This document shows positions 33,234 through 42,092 of a DNA stretch of 64,000 bases, piece after piece (within the stretch, counting starts at the first letter, position 1; the number at the start of each line of letters is the position of its first letter). The notes beneath the pieces are model-generated. The model was not told where the DNA came from. It saw nothing but the letters and a program-made list of their open reading frames with translations, and ran no database searches. This stretch comes from JBDSLU01 sp963844435 (lineage in GTDB: Bacteria > Acidobacteriota > Vicinamibacteria > Vicinamibacterales > Vicinamibacteraceae): contig CAWJOG010000002.1 in NCBI GenBank assembly GCA_963844435.1, positions 62,001-126,000 on the forward strand, given 5' to 3'. A program made the position numbers and the translations under genes.

Positions 33234-33464
33234 CTAGATGGTTTCGCGGCGGCGATAGATCCGCAGCACGCCGGCGGTCAGGTCGCGCGTCGTGTAGCGT
33301 CCGTCCGCCGTCTCGCACCGGAACCCGTGCACCGTCTCGCCCGGCACGGGATCGAACTCCTGCTCGAGGCCGACGATGGCATTGGCGGCAGCCGCGCGTT
33401 CGACGCGCGGCGCGTCCGGGAACCGGCGGTCGAGCACGGTCAGCACTTTCTCGCGGTCGATCAT
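33234..33464 (-). CDS. small hypothetical protein
   Basis: 76 residues, mixed alpha/beta: MIDREKVLTVLDRRFPDAPRV near the start and YTTRDLTAGVLRIYRR near the end. A strong GGAGGG ribosome site 4 bases before ATG 33464 decides this start over a longer frame to 33614. Convergent with the NtrC-like gene (7-bp gap). No family recognised. Confidence 0.6.
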   Translation of the reverse strand: MIDREKVLTVLDRRFPDAPRVERAAAANAIVGLEQEFDPVPGETVHGFRCETADGRYTTRDLTAGVLRIYRRRETI

Positions 33465-33630
33465 CAGGCCCTCCGCACCCGCTGCTGCACACGCGGTCGC
33501 GTCGCCGGTGCTGCACGCGGCGTGCCGCAGCGCGTGGGCCGCTTCGGTGCCCGCCGCATCGCCGGAGCGCCGGCAATCCGGCAGCGGCGCGGCGCGACTG
33601 CCGGATTCCCGCAAGTGTTGCCGGGCCGCT

Positions 33631-33750
33631 ATCGGCGTCCACTACGCGGTCGGCTACAAGAGCGCGCTCCACCTCACGCCCGCGTTCGGCGGGCTGGCCC
33701 TGTTCGTGGCCGCGCTCGCGCTGTCGCGTCGCTCGCTCTGCCGGCCCTGA
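33631..33750 (+). pseudogene. possible remnant of a membrane protein C-terminus
   Basis: Forty codons ending in TGA read IGVHYAVGYKS, then HLTPAFGGLALFVAALALS and RRSLCRP. Nearly every third position is G or C, as in real genes here, and the segment is a good single transmembrane helix. No start codon with a ribosome site precedes it, so it looks like the tail of a lost gene. Weak evidence; it may be chance. Confidence 0.3.
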
Positions 33751-33766
33751 GGCACGCGCCGACTCG

Positions 33767-34876
33767 CTAGGCCTTCGGGTGCGCCTTCTTGTAGACCGAC
33801 ATGAGGTAGGCCATGTCGACGTGGGTATAGCGCTGCGTGGTGCTCAGGTTGACGTGCCCGAGCAGCTCCTGGATCGCCCGCAGATCCGCGCCGGCCTGCA
33901 GCAGGTGGGTCGCGAACGAGTGGCGCAGCGCGTGCGGGCTGATCCCGTGCCGCAGCGCGCACCGCGCCACGTAGCGCGTCACCAGCCGGTGCACGCTGCG
34001 GGTCGTCAGGCGGCCGCCGCGGTAGTTCAGGAACAGCGCCGCGCTGTCGTCGCGGCGCTGGCGGCGTCCGACCTGCGGTACGGCTCGCCCGCCGGCACGT
34101 CCGCCGCGGATCGCCGGCGCGGGGACCGCCGCCTCGGCGGCCTCGCGCGGACGCGTCCGGCGCGCCTCGCGCATGTCGGCGAAGAAACGGCCGTCGAAGA
34201 TCGCCTCGCGATCGCGCAGCCAGGCCTGCAGGGCGTCGGCGGCGCTCTGGTTGAACGGGACGATGCGCTCCTTCCGGCCCTTGCCGAAGACACGCACCAT
34301 CCGCCCGGAGAGGTTCACGGAATCGAGGTCGAGGCCGACCAGCTCGCTCAGGCGCAGGCCCGATGCATAGAACAGCTCGAGGATGGCGCGATCGCGCCGC
34401 CCGAGCGGATGCGACGTGTCCGGCGTCTCGAGGAAGCGCGTCATCTCGTCGACGCCGAGGTGCTTCGGGATGCGGCGCTCGAGGCGCGGCGCCGTCACCA
34501 GCGTCGTCGGATCGCCTTCGATCAGCCCCTCGCGCCGCAGATAGCGCGCGAAGGTCCGGACCGCCGAGATCTTGCGCGCCACCGAGGCCCGGGCCACACC
34601 ACGCGCGTGCAGCTCGGCGAGGAAGCCGCGCAGGCTGGCCAGGGTCACGTCCTCCGGTCCGAGGTCGGTGCGGCGACGGCCCGAGCCGGCGGCGACGTGG
34701 GCGAGGAACTGCGACAAGTCGCTGTCGTAGGCGCGGACGGTGTGCGGCGAGACGGCGCGGTTCAGCGCCAGGAAATCGAGGAAGCCGGCGAGCTGCGCCT
34801 TGAGCGACGCCGCGATCTCGTCGTCGTCGTGGCTGGCCGTCCGGCCGCGGGCGCTGGCGCGACGGGGGGCGGGCAT
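33767..34876 (-). CDS. xerC: tyrosine recombinase XerC, with internal insertion
   Basis: 369 residues against about 300 for the family. N-terminal SAM-like core-binding domain (AVSPHTVRAYDSDL). Catalytic residues in order: Arg in ASGLRLSEL (about 178), Lys in FGKGRKERIVP, His-Arg in SPHALRHSFATHLL, His in LLGHVNLSTTQRYTH with the nucleophilic Tyr. Between the Lys and the HxxR motif an Arg/Ala/Pro-rich insert of about 50 residues (about 228-280) is present. It resolves chromosome dimers at dif with a XerD partner. ATG 34876, 10 bp after trmFO. The trmFO-xerC neighbourhood is conserved in many bacteria. Confidence 0.92.
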   Translation of the reverse strand: MPAPRRASARGRTASHDDDEIAASLKAQLAGFLDFLALNRAVSPHTVRAYDSDLSQFLAHVAAGSGRRRTDLGPEDVTLASLRGFLAELHARGVARASVARKISAVRTFARYLRREGLIEGDPTTLVTAPRLERRIPKHLGVDEMTRFLETPDTSHPLGRRDRAILELFYASGLRLSELVGLDLDSVNLSGRMVRVFGKGRKERIVPFNQSAADALQAWLRDREAIFDGRFFADMREARRTRPREAAEAAVPAPAIRGGRAGGRAVPQVGRRQRRDDSAALFLNYRGGRLTTRSVHRLVTRYVARCALRHGISPHALRHSFATHLLQAGADLRAIQELLGHVNLSTTQRYTHVDMAYLMSVYKKAHPKA

Positions 34877-34886
34877 GGGCGAGCGC

Positions 34887-36338
34887 CTAGCCCAGCGCGG
34901 CCGACGAGGCGCGCCCGTCGCGCTCGCGCTCGGTGCCGGCCTCGCGGAGGAAGCCGTCGAGATCCTCGAGCGCGCGCGCCGAAAGCGCCTGCTTGCGATC
35001 CGCCTTGGCGCGCGGCGGGCGATCGAGCGGCGGCATGATCCCGAAGGTGATGTTGGTCGGATCGTAGTGCGCCGGATCGGCGTGCGAGGCATAGTGCGCG
35101 AGCGCCCCGATCGCCGTCGTGCGCGGCGCCACGATCGGCGGCTCGCCGAGCGCGAGGCGCGCCGCGTTGATGCCGGCGAGCAGCCCCGACGCCGCCGACT
35201 CGACGTAGCCCTCGACGCCGGACACCTGGCCGGCAAGGAACAGGTCCGGCCGCGCCCGCACCTGCCACGTCGGCGCCAGCACCGTCGGGCCGTTCACGTA
35301 GGTGTTGCGGTGGACCATCCCGAAGCGGACGAACTCGGCCTGCTCGAGCCCAGGCACCAGCCGCAGCACCCGCGCCTGCTCGCTCCATTTGAGCTGCGTC
35401 TGGAATCCGACGAGGCTGAAGTGATCACCGGCGAGGGTGTCCTGCCGCAACTGCACCACCGCGTACGGCCAGCGTCCCGTACGGGGATCGTCGAGCCCGG
35501 CCGGCTTCATCGGCCCGAAGCGCAGGGTGTCGCGGCCGCGGTGGGCCATCACCTCGATGGGCAGGCAGCCCTCGAAGAACTTCGTGTTGTCGAAGTCGTG
35601 CACGGTCGCCGATTCCGCCGCCACCAGCGCATCGTAGAAGCGGTCGTACTCGTCGCGCGTGAACGGACAGTTCAGGTAGTCGCCCTGCCCATCGTCCACG
35701 CCGCAGACAGTGCCAACCGCCACGGGCTGCGCCGCGGGCTCAGCCCCGGGCTCGGAAGCCGGGCCGCGCAGTGAGCGATCCCAGCGCGAGGCGCGGAACA
35801 CCTTGCTGCGGTCGATCGACTCGGCCAGGACGATCGGGCTGATCGCATCGTAGAAGTAGAGGTGTTCGGCGCCGACCATGCGGACGAGGTCCGCGGACAG
35901 CGCGTCCGACGTCAGCGGCCCGGTCGCGATGATCACGGGACCACCGTCGGCGCGAGGCGGCGGGATCGCCGGCACCTCGCCGCGGACGATCGAGATCAGG
36001 GGATGCACCGCGAGCGCGGTGGTCACCTCGGCCGAGAAGCGATCGCGGTCGACTGCCAGCGCCGCCCCGGCCGGGACGCGTGCCGTTTCCGCCGCCTGCA
36101 TGATCAGCGAGCCGAGCCGGCGCATCTCCTCCTTGAGGAGACCCACCGCGTTATCGAGCTTGTCGCCGCGGAACGAGTTGCTGCACACCAGTTCGGCGCA
36201 GCCGGCGGTCTTGTGCACCGCCGTCGGCTTCTCCGGCCGCATCTCGTGCAGGACGACGCGAACGCCGCGCGAGGCGACCTGCCACGCCGCTTCGCTGCCG
36301 GCCAGCCCCGCCCCGACGATCTGGACGACGGGTTCCAT
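34887..36338 (-). CDS. trmFO: methylenetetrahydrofolate-tRNA uracil-5-methyltransferase
   Basis: 483 residues. The FAD-binding VGAGLAGSEAAWQ motif is at the very N-terminus, followed by VCSNSFRGDKLDNAVGLLKEEM, a TrmFO signature, and later DPTNITFGIMPPL. It makes 5-methyluridine at position 54 in tRNA, using methylenetetrahydrofolate and FADH2. A mid-protein stretch (about 197-215, PASEPGAEPAAQPVA) is a low-complexity insertion. Length is slightly above the usual 440-470. Lies 11 bp after topA and 10 bp before xerC. Confidence 0.95.
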   Translation of the reverse strand: MEPVVQIVGAGLAGSEAAWQVASRGVRVVLHEMRPEKPTAVHKTAGCAELVCSNSFRGDKLDNAVGLLKEEMRRLGSLIMQAAETARVPAGAALAVDRDRFSAEVTTALAVHPLISIVRGEVPAIPPPRADGGPVIIATGPLTSDALSADLVRMVGAEHLYFYDAISPIVLAESIDRSKVFRASRWDRSLRGPASEPGAEPAAQPVAVGTVCGVDDGQGDYLNCPFTRDEYDRFYDALVAAESATVHDFDNTKFFEGCLPIEVMAHRGRDTLRFGPMKPAGLDDPRTGRWPYAVVQLRQDTLAGDHFSLVGFQTQLKWSEQARVLRLVPGLEQAEFVRFGMVHRNTYVNGPTVLAPTWQVRARPDLFLAGQVSGVEGYVESAASGLLAGINAARLALGEPPIVAPRTTAIGALAHYASHADPAHYDPTNITFGIMPPLDRPPRAKADRKQALSARALEDLDGFLREAGTERERDGRASSAALG

Positions 36339-36349
36339 GGAATCGCCGA

Positions 36350-39037
36350 TCAGGCGCCCTTGCGAGGCGCGCTCTTGCGGGCGGCTGGACGCCGCGTGCT
36401 GCCGGCGCCCTTGCGGGCGCCCTTCTTCTGGGGCGGCCCCATGGCTTCCCGCGCCTTGAGCAGTTCCTCCGCCTCGGCGATGGTGATCGTCGCCGGGTCG
36501 GCGCTCTTGGGAAGCGACGCGTGCGTCGTCCCGTCGGTGACGTACGGACCGTAGCGGCCCGACAGCACCTGCATGGCCTTCTCGGTGCCGGGCCTCGCGC
36601 CGAGCGCGTTCAGCACGGTGCGCGAGACGCTCTGCCGGCGGCTCTGCTTCGGCTGCCGGAACAGCTCGACGGCCTGATCGAGCGTGACCTCGAACACTGC
36701 CGCTTCCGAATCGAGCGATCGGAAGTCGGTGTTGTGCTTCACGTACGGCGAGTAGGGGCCGAAGTTGGCGACGATCGGCTTGCCGTCGTCCGGGTGCAGG
36801 CCGACCTGGCGCGGCAGGCCCAGGAGCTGGAGCGCCTGGTCGAGCGTCAGCGTCGACTCGCTGAACAGCGTCTTCGGCAGCGAGGCGCGCTTCGGCTTCG
36901 GCGCCTTGGCACCCTTGGCGCCCTTCTCCGGCATCTCGCCCAGCTGCACGTACGGACCGTAGCGGCCGGTCAGCAGGTAGACCTTCTCGGCCGTCGCCGG
37001 GTGGACGCCGAGCGAGCGCGGGCCTTCGGCCTTGGCGTTGAGGAGGTCCACCGCCTGGTCGACGGTGAAGTCGGCCGGCGCGACGTCGTCGGGCAGCGAC
37101 GCGGTGTGGCCGTCGCCGCCTTCGCCGCGCGCCAGGAACGGGCCGAAGCGGCCGATGCGGACGCGGATCGGCAGGTCCGTCTGCGGGTCGGTGCCGACGT
37201 CGACGGCGGGATACGGGATCTGATCGTCGGACTGGGCCCGCTGCTCGAGGCCGGGGCGGCCGGCCGTGCCGCGATAGAACTCGCGGACGAAGTCGAACGA
37301 CGTCCGCTCGCCGCTGGCGATCTGGTCGAGGTCCTCCTCCATCTCCGCGGTGAACCCGAGGTCGACGTAGTCGGAGAAGTGCGACCTCAGCAGGCCCGTG
37401 ACCGCGAACGCGGTGAAGCTGGGGACCAGCGCCTTGCCTTGCCGGAACACGTAGCCGCGGCCGAGGATCGTCTTGATGATCGACGCGTAGGTGGACGGCC
37501 GGCCGATGCCCTCGTCCTCGAGGCGCTTCACCAGCGACGCGTCGGTGTAGCGCGCCGGCGGCGTGGTCTCGTGCCCCTTCGACTCGAGCCGCGCGAGCGT
37601 CGCCCCATCGGCGCCCTCGGCGCCGATCGGCTGGTCGCGCGACAGCGTCGGCAGGATCGTCTCCTGATCGTCGAGCGCGGCCGCCGGATCGTCGCTGCCT
37701 TCGACGTAGGCGCGCAGGAACCCGGCGAACTGGATCGCCTTGCCCGAGGCGGTGAACACGGCATCGCCCTGGCCGGAGGGCGCCGTGATCTCGACCGAGG
37801 TGCGGAGCAGCCGGGCGTCGGCCATCTGCGAGGCGATCGCCCGCTTCCAGATCAGCTCGTAGATCCGTGCCTCGTCGGCGTCGAGGCCCGACATCTGCTG
37901 CGGCCGGCGGTCGAAGTCGGTCGGCCGGATCGCCTCGTGCGCTTCCTGGGCGTTGCGGACCTTGGTCTGGTACTGGCGCGTGCCGGTGTGGAACTCGGCG
38001 CCGTAGATGTCCTTGACCGCCTTGGCCGCCTCACCGAGCGCCTTCTGGCTCAGCGTCGTCGAATCGGTGCGGTGATACGAGATCAGGCCTTCGTCGTGCA
38101 GCCCCTGCGCCGCCTTCATCGTGCGGTCGGCCGAGTACCCCAGCTTGCGGTTGGCCTCCTGCTGCAGGGTGGACGTCGTGAACGGCGGCGACGGCCGCTG
38201 CGTCTGCGGCCGCTCCTCGACGGCGGTGACCGCCCACGGCAGCCGCCCGCGCAGATCGGCGGCGAGCGCCCCGGCGTCCGCCTCCGTCAGCAGCCGCGCC
38301 GTCGTTTCCTTCAGCTTGCCGGTGGCCGCGTCGAAGTCCTTGCCGCTGGCGATCCGGCGATCGGCGAGGCGGACCAGCGTGGCGGTGAACTCTCGCCCTT
38401 CGGCGGCGATCCGGGCTTCGAGGTCCCAGAACGACGCCTTGTGGAAGGCCCGCCGCTCCTCCTCCCGCTCGACGATGAGGCGCACCGCGACGCTCTGGAC
38501 GCGGCCGGCGCTGAGGCCCGTGCCGACCTTCTTCCACAGCACCGGCGACAGCGTGTAGCCGAACAACCGGTCGAGGATGCGGCGCCCTTCCTGGGCTTTC
38601 ACCAGGTTGGCGTCGACGTCCCGGGCGTTCGCGATGGCCTCGCGGACCGCTTCCTCGGTGATCTCGTGGAAGACGATGCGGCGCGTCGGCACCTTGGGCT
38701 GCAGCACCTCCTGGAGGTGCGCGCTGATCGACTCGCCTTCGCGGTCCGGGTCGGTCGCCAGCAGGACTTCGGAGGCTTCCTTGACGGCGGCCTTGAGCTC
38801 GCTGATCCGCTTCTTCTTGGACAGCGGGACGACGTAGTACGGGGTGAAGTCGCCGTCGACGTCCACGGCCATGCGGCCCCAGGGCTTGTCCTTAATCTCC
38901 TTGGGGACTTCGCTCGCGCGCTCGGGGAGGTCGCGGACGTGCCCGATGCTCGCCTCGACCCGGAATTTGCCGCCGAGGAACCGAGACAATGTCTTGGCTT
39001 TTGCCGGCGACTCGACGATGACCAGGGGTTTCGCCAT
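36350..39037 (-). CDS. topA: DNA topoisomerase I (type IA)
   Basis: 895 residues. Toprim domain begins VIVESPAKAKTL and has the DPDREGE acidic triad; the catalytic tyrosine is in SYHRTDSTTLS (about residue 317). Core ends near 600. Instead of C4 zinc fingers the C-terminus has four or more degenerate repeats, each with a G-R-(F/Y)-GP(F/Y)(L/V) core (IGRFGPFLARGE, TGRYGPYVQLGE, FGPYSPYVKHN, SGRYGPYVTDG), as in zinc-less TopA. A lysine/arginine tail follows (KKGARKGAG, RKSAPRKGA) that may bind DNA. Removes negative supercoils. 9 bp separate it from dprA. Confidence 0.97.
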   Translation of the reverse strand: MAKPLVIVESPAKAKTLSRFLGGKFRVEASIGHVRDLPERASEVPKEIKDKPWGRMAVDVDGDFTPYYVVPLSKKKRISELKAAVKEASEVLLATDPDREGESISAHLQEVLQPKVPTRRIVFHEITEEAVREAIANARDVDANLVKAQEGRRILDRLFGYTLSPVLWKKVGTGLSAGRVQSVAVRLIVEREEERRAFHKASFWDLEARIAAEGREFTATLVRLADRRIASGKDFDAATGKLKETTARLLTEADAGALAADLRGRLPWAVTAVEERPQTQRPSPPFTTSTLQQEANRKLGYSADRTMKAAQGLHDEGLISYHRTDSTTLSQKALGEAAKAVKDIYGAEFHTGTRQYQTKVRNAQEAHEAIRPTDFDRRPQQMSGLDADEARIYELIWKRAIASQMADARLLRTSVEITAPSGQGDAVFTASGKAIQFAGFLRAYVEGSDDPAAALDDQETILPTLSRDQPIGAEGADGATLARLESKGHETTPPARYTDASLVKRLEDEGIGRPSTYASIIKTILGRGYVFRQGKALVPSFTAFAVTGLLRSHFSDYVDLGFTAEMEEDLDQIASGERTSFDFVREFYRGTAGRPGLEQRAQSDDQIPYPAVDVGTDPQTDLPIRVRIGRFGPFLARGEGGDGHTASLPDDVAPADFTVDQAVDLLNAKAEGPRSLGVHPATAEKVYLLTGRYGPYVQLGEMPEKGAKGAKAPKPKRASLPKTLFSESTLTLDQALQLLGLPRQVGLHPDDGKPIVANFGPYSPYVKHNTDFRSLDSEAAVFEVTLDQAVELFRQPKQSRRQSVSRTVLNALGARPGTEKAMQVLSGRYGPYVTDGTTHASLPKSADPATITIAEAEELLKAREAMGPPQKKGARKGAGSTRRPAARKSAPRKGA

Positions 39038-39046
39038 AAGCCGCCC

Positions 39047-40156
39047 CTACCTTACCACTGCTGTCGGAGGCGTCCGGAAGGCCCCGCCGGGCACCCGGAC
39101 GATCCGGCCGGCGATCTCGTGCAACGTCAGAAGAGCCAGCAGCTCGACCGTCGACAAGCCGGTCGCCGCCTCCAGCCGGCCGAGCGACAACGCCTCCCCG
39201 CCGTCGAGCGCGGCCAGGATCGGATCGACCGTCGCCGTCTGGCCGGCGTCGCGATCTCCTGCCGTTTCGCCCGTCGGCGGCGGGGCGACAGGGCGCAGCG
39301 CCAGGCCGAGTGCGGCCAGTACGTCCTCCGCGGTCTCGACGAGTGCGGCCCCGTCGCGGATGAGGCTGTGACTGCCCCTGTGCCGAAGTCCGAGGGCCGT
39401 GCCTGGCACCGCCATGACCTCCCGGCCCTGGTCGGCGGCGCAGCGCGCCGTGATCAGCGAACCGCTCTTGAGCGACGCTTCGACGACCACCACGCCCAGC
39501 GCCAGGCCGCTGATGATCCGGTTCCGCCGCGGAAAGTGCTCCGGCTTCGGCTCGGCTGACGGCGGCAGCTCGGAAACAATCGCGCCGCTCGCGACAATCA
39601 CCTGAGCGAGCGGTCCATGCTCGGGCGGATAGATGCGGTCGAGCCCGCAGCCGAGCACGCCGACGGTCGCGCCCGCGTCGAGTGCGCCGCGGTGGGCGGC
39701 CTCGTCGACGCCGCGGGCCAGGCCGCTGGCGATCACGAAGCCGAAGCCGGCGAGGTCGCGGGCCAGCGCCCGGGCGACGTCGAGGGACGACGGCGTGGCG
39801 TAGCGCGACCCGACGATGGCGATGACCGGCTGTGCGAGTGAGGCCGCGTCGCCGTTTATCCAGAGGAGCGGCGGCGGATCGGGGATCGCGGCGAGCCGCG
39901 GCGGATACGCCTCCCCGCCGAAGACGATCGCGCGGCGGCGGCCGGCGGCAAGATCGTCGAGCAGCGGCGCAGCGGCCTCCGCGGCCCGCGCCAGCGACGA
40001 CCGGGCCCGGTGCGGGCACGCCTCCTCGAGCTCGGCGGCGAGCCGGAAGGCAGACAGCGGCGCGGCCGGCGATCGCGCCAGGAACGCTCGGAGCAGGTTG
40101 GCGCCCTGGGCGCCGGGCAGGACGGAGAGGGCGACGGCAGCAGGCAGGTCGAGCAC
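39047..40156 (-). CDS. dprA: DNA processing protein DprA
   Basis: 369 residues. Rossmann-fold core with IVGSRYATPSSLDVARALARDLA, ASGLARGVDEAAHRGAL and FPRRNRIISGLALGVVVVEASLKSGSLITAR, all DprA hallmarks. N-terminal SAM-like part (residues 1-70) and C-terminal winged helix (ILAALDGGEALSLGRLEAATGLS) are present. It loads RecA on incoming single-stranded DNA in transformation. GTG 40156 is preceded by GGAGG. First gene of the dprA-topA-trmFO-xerC run. Confidence 0.95.
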   Translation of the reverse strand: MLDLPAAVALSVLPGAQGANLLRAFLARSPAAPLSAFRLAAELEEACPHRARSSLARAAEAAAPLLDDLAAGRRRAIVFGGEAYPPRLAAIPDPPPLLWINGDAASLAQPVIAIVGSRYATPSSLDVARALARDLAGFGFVIASGLARGVDEAAHRGALDAGATVGVLGCGLDRIYPPEHGPLAQVIVASGAIVSELPPSAEPKPEHFPRRNRIISGLALGVVVVEASLKSGSLITARCAADQGREVMAVPGTALGLRHRGSHSLIRDGAALVETAEDVLAALGLALRPVAPPPTGETAGDRDAGQTATVDPILAALDGGEALSLGRLEAATGLSTVELLALLTLHEIAGRIVRVPGGAFRTPPTAVVR

Positions 40157-40319
40157 AGAGGCCTCCTCGACGCGACGGCGAGGCCGGGTGCCCGTGAAAA
40201 CCGCACGAGGAGCCGCCCGACGCCGATGCGTCCGGAACGACCCCTCGGCCGTAGTGTAAGGCGTCGGACGCGGGCGGCGGCGGCCGAAATTGTCGGTGCC
40301 GCGGTGGGCAATTCAGCGC

Positions 40320-40348
40320 TTGCTGGCCCTTGGGGCCGGGACTATAGT
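40320..40348 (+). promoter_or_regulatory. sigma70-type promoter of the TPR protein gene
   Basis: TTGCTG at 40320-40325 and TATAGT at 40343-40348 are separated by exactly 17 bp, 12 bp before ATG 40361. This implies a very short leader. It lies in the gap between the divergent dprA and TPR genes. Confidence 0.55.
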
Positions 40349-40360
40349 GGATCCACACTC

Positions 40361-40723
40361 ATGGCGAGAACCAGACTGGCAGCCGCGTTCGTGGTAATGG
40401 GGCTGACGCTGGCGGCTGTCCCCGCGTTCGCGGATGCGCGAAGCGACTCGAAGGCCCAGGTGGACTTCGGGATCAAGGCGGCGCAGCGCGATCTCTGGAA
40501 GGAAGCGCTCTACCGCTGGAAGCGCGCGGTCGAGATCGATCCGACCTACGCGGCGGCGTACAACAACCTGGCCATCGCCTTCGAGCACAACGGGCGGTTC
40601 GACGACGCCCGGGTCGCCTACGAGAAGGCGCTCGAGCTCGAGCCCAACAACGTGCTCATCAAGCAGAACTACGATCTGTTCCGAGAAATCAATGATCGGG
40701 CGAACCGCAACGGCGACCGGTAG
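40361..40723 (+). CDS. exported TPR-repeat protein
   Basis: 120 residues. Signal peptide ending AVPAFADA, then at least two TPR motifs: LWKEALYRWKRAVEIDPTYAAAYNNLAIAF and NGRFDDARVAYEKALELEPNNVLIKQNYDLF. A single superhelical adaptor with no enzyme motif. ATG 40361. The downstream lipoprotein start lies within its 3' end (32-bp overlap), so the two are coupled and may form a periplasmic complex. Confidence 0.85.
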   Translation: MARTRLAAAFVVMGLTLAAVPAFADARSDSKAQVDFGIKAAQRDLWKEALYRWKRAVEIDPTYAAAYNNLAIAFEHNGRFDDARVAYEKALELEPNNVLIKQNYDLFREINDRANRNGDR

Positions 40724-41597
40724 CACTCGCAGGCTGGTGACGTTCGGGGCGGGGGCGCTCGCGCTCACCCTCGTCGCGTCGGGCTGCGTCAGCTTCTACG
40801 AGATTCCGATCGAGACGCCGATCAACGCGAAGCTCGACGTGTCGCCGTTCCAGCGGGTGCACGTCGTCGGCTTCATCGCCGGCGGGTCGGACGACGTCGA
40901 CGCCAACCTCGAGACGGTCCGCCTGCTCCGCAGCCAGCTCCGCACGCGGTCGGGCCTGCGCGTGATCGAAGCGGACGTGCTCCCGCTCGCCGAGATCGCC
41001 CAGGAGATGAACAAGGATTCGGGCGCCCCGACCGAGGCGCCGGCGGCCCCGGCGACGGAGCCGGCCACCCCCGAGGTGAAGCCGGTGACGCCCGCGGTGA
41101 AGCCGACGCCCGAGGCGGTCGACGCGGCCGGGCACAGTCCGCAGGCCGCGGCCAGCGTGGCGCGGGTCCGCGACGAGAAGAGCCTGGCCAGCTTCGAGCC
41201 GATCTTCGCGAACGTCGAGTACTGGAAGAAGCTCGGCGAGGAATTCCAGCAGCCGCTGATCGTGACCGGGACGGTGCTGTTCACACCGCAGTCGAAGAGC
41301 GGCATGGTGTCGCAGACGCGCGAGACCTACGACAATCTCGGCCGCCGCATCGTCACCCCGACCCGCGTGTTCATGGAGCGCAAGGGCTACATCCTCCGCC
41401 CGAAGTTCATCTTCATCGATGGCCGCACGGGCACCCGGATCTACGCCGAATCGTTCCGTGAAGAGCGCCTCTACCCGTCGCAGCAGAACGTGCCGGCGCT
41501 GTCGTCCTACTTCGAGCTGATGGACGACGTCATCCCGCGCTTCCTGAACGTGCTGAGCACGCAGAAGGTCCGCGGCACCCGCGTCCTGCTCAAGTAG
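40692..41597 (+). CDS. hypothetical lipoprotein
   Basis: 301 residues. Start ATG 40692 inside the TPR gene. Lipobox LVASGC about residue 28-33. A Pro/Ala/Thr-rich spacer (about 115-155, PVTPAVKPTPEAV) splits two ordered parts: an N-terminal alpha/beta part (FQRVHVVGFIAGGSDDVDAN) and a C-terminal part (FEPIFANVEYWKKLGEEFQQPLIVTG, FIDGRTGTRIYAESFREERLY). The VTGTV and FID-GTRIY strands recall the CsgG-like or GNA1162-type lipoprotein fold, but this is only a resemblance. Function unknown. Confidence 0.65.
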   Translation: MIGRTATATGSTRRLVTFGAGALALTLVASGCVSFYEIPIETPINAKLDVSPFQRVHVVGFIAGGSDDVDANLETVRLLRSQLRTRSGLRVIEADVLPLAEIAQEMNKDSGAPTEAPAAPATEPATPEVKPVTPAVKPTPEAVDAAGHSPQAAASVARVRDEKSLASFEPIFANVEYWKKLGEEFQQPLIVTGTVLFTPQSKSGMVSQTRETYDNLGRRIVTPTRVFMERKGYILRPKFIFIDGRTGTRIYAESFREERLYPSQQNVPALSSYFELMDDVIPRFLNVLSTQKVRGTRVLLK

Positions 41598-41706
41598 CGG
41601 CCGTTCCCCTCCTGGAACCGGCCGATTGCCCCAGATCAACCGGGTTCTGGACGCCAGGCCTCTGATCCTGCTAGGCTTGGTGGTTCGTGCCGTGGCTCAG
41701 GGTCCG

Positions 41707-41725
41707 GCCGGAGGGGTCCTCCGGC
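41707..41725 (+). promoter_or_regulatory. hairpin in the rplU leader
   Basis: GCCGGAGG-GGT-CCTCCGGC: an 8-bp perfect stem with a three-base loop, 41 bp upstream of the rplU GTG. A TTTTT run lies 23 bp past it, next to the GGGAGG ribosome site. L21 leaders of some bacteria are regulatory; whether this one is cannot be told from sequence alone. Confidence 0.4.
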
Positions 41726-41765
41726 GGGTCGGGGTCGCGGACAGCAGGTTTTTCGGGAGGCTCAC

Positions 41766-42080
41766 GTGTTTGCGATCATCAAGAGCGGTGGACGCCAGGT
41801 CAAGGTGACGCCAGGCGCCGTCGTCGAAGTGGACCGCGTCCAGCTCGCCGCCGGCGACAAGGTGACCATCGACCAGGTGCTGTTCGTCGGCAAGGACGAC
41901 GGCAGCATGCTGTCCGGCGCCCCGTTCGTGGCCGGCGCCAAGGTGCTCGGCGTCATCGCCGGCGAATCGCGCGGCCCCAAGATCCGCGTCTTCAAGAAGC
42001 GCCGCCGCAAGACCATGCGCGTGTCGCGCGGCCACCGCTCGACGCTCACGAAGGTCGAGATCAAGGGCATCGAGTTCTAG
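41766..42080 (+). CDS. rplU: ribosomal protein bL21
   Basis: 104 residues, the family length. MFAIIKSGGRQVKVTPG at the start and the RRRKTMRVSRGHRSTLTKVEI C-terminus are diagnostic. Start is GTG 41766 with GGGAGG 7 bp upstream. First gene of the rplU-rpmA-obgE run; 12 bp to rpmA. Binds 23S rRNA in the large subunit. Confidence 0.97.
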   Translation: MFAIIKSGGRQVKVTPGAVVEVDRVQLAAGDKVTIDQVLFVGKDDGSMLSGAPFVAGAKVLGVIAGESRGPKIRVFKKRRRKTMRVSRGHRSTLTKVEIKGIEF

Positions 42081-42092
42081 GAGCACTGAGCA

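Noticed and set aside
36521..39559. 1012-residue plus-strand open frame
   Set aside because: Antisense shadow of topA and dprA; composition and lack of motifs argue against coding.
40290..40360. tRNA or small RNA gene between dprA and the TPR gene
   Set aside because: No cloverleaf or conserved T-loop was found; the interval is explained by a promoter.
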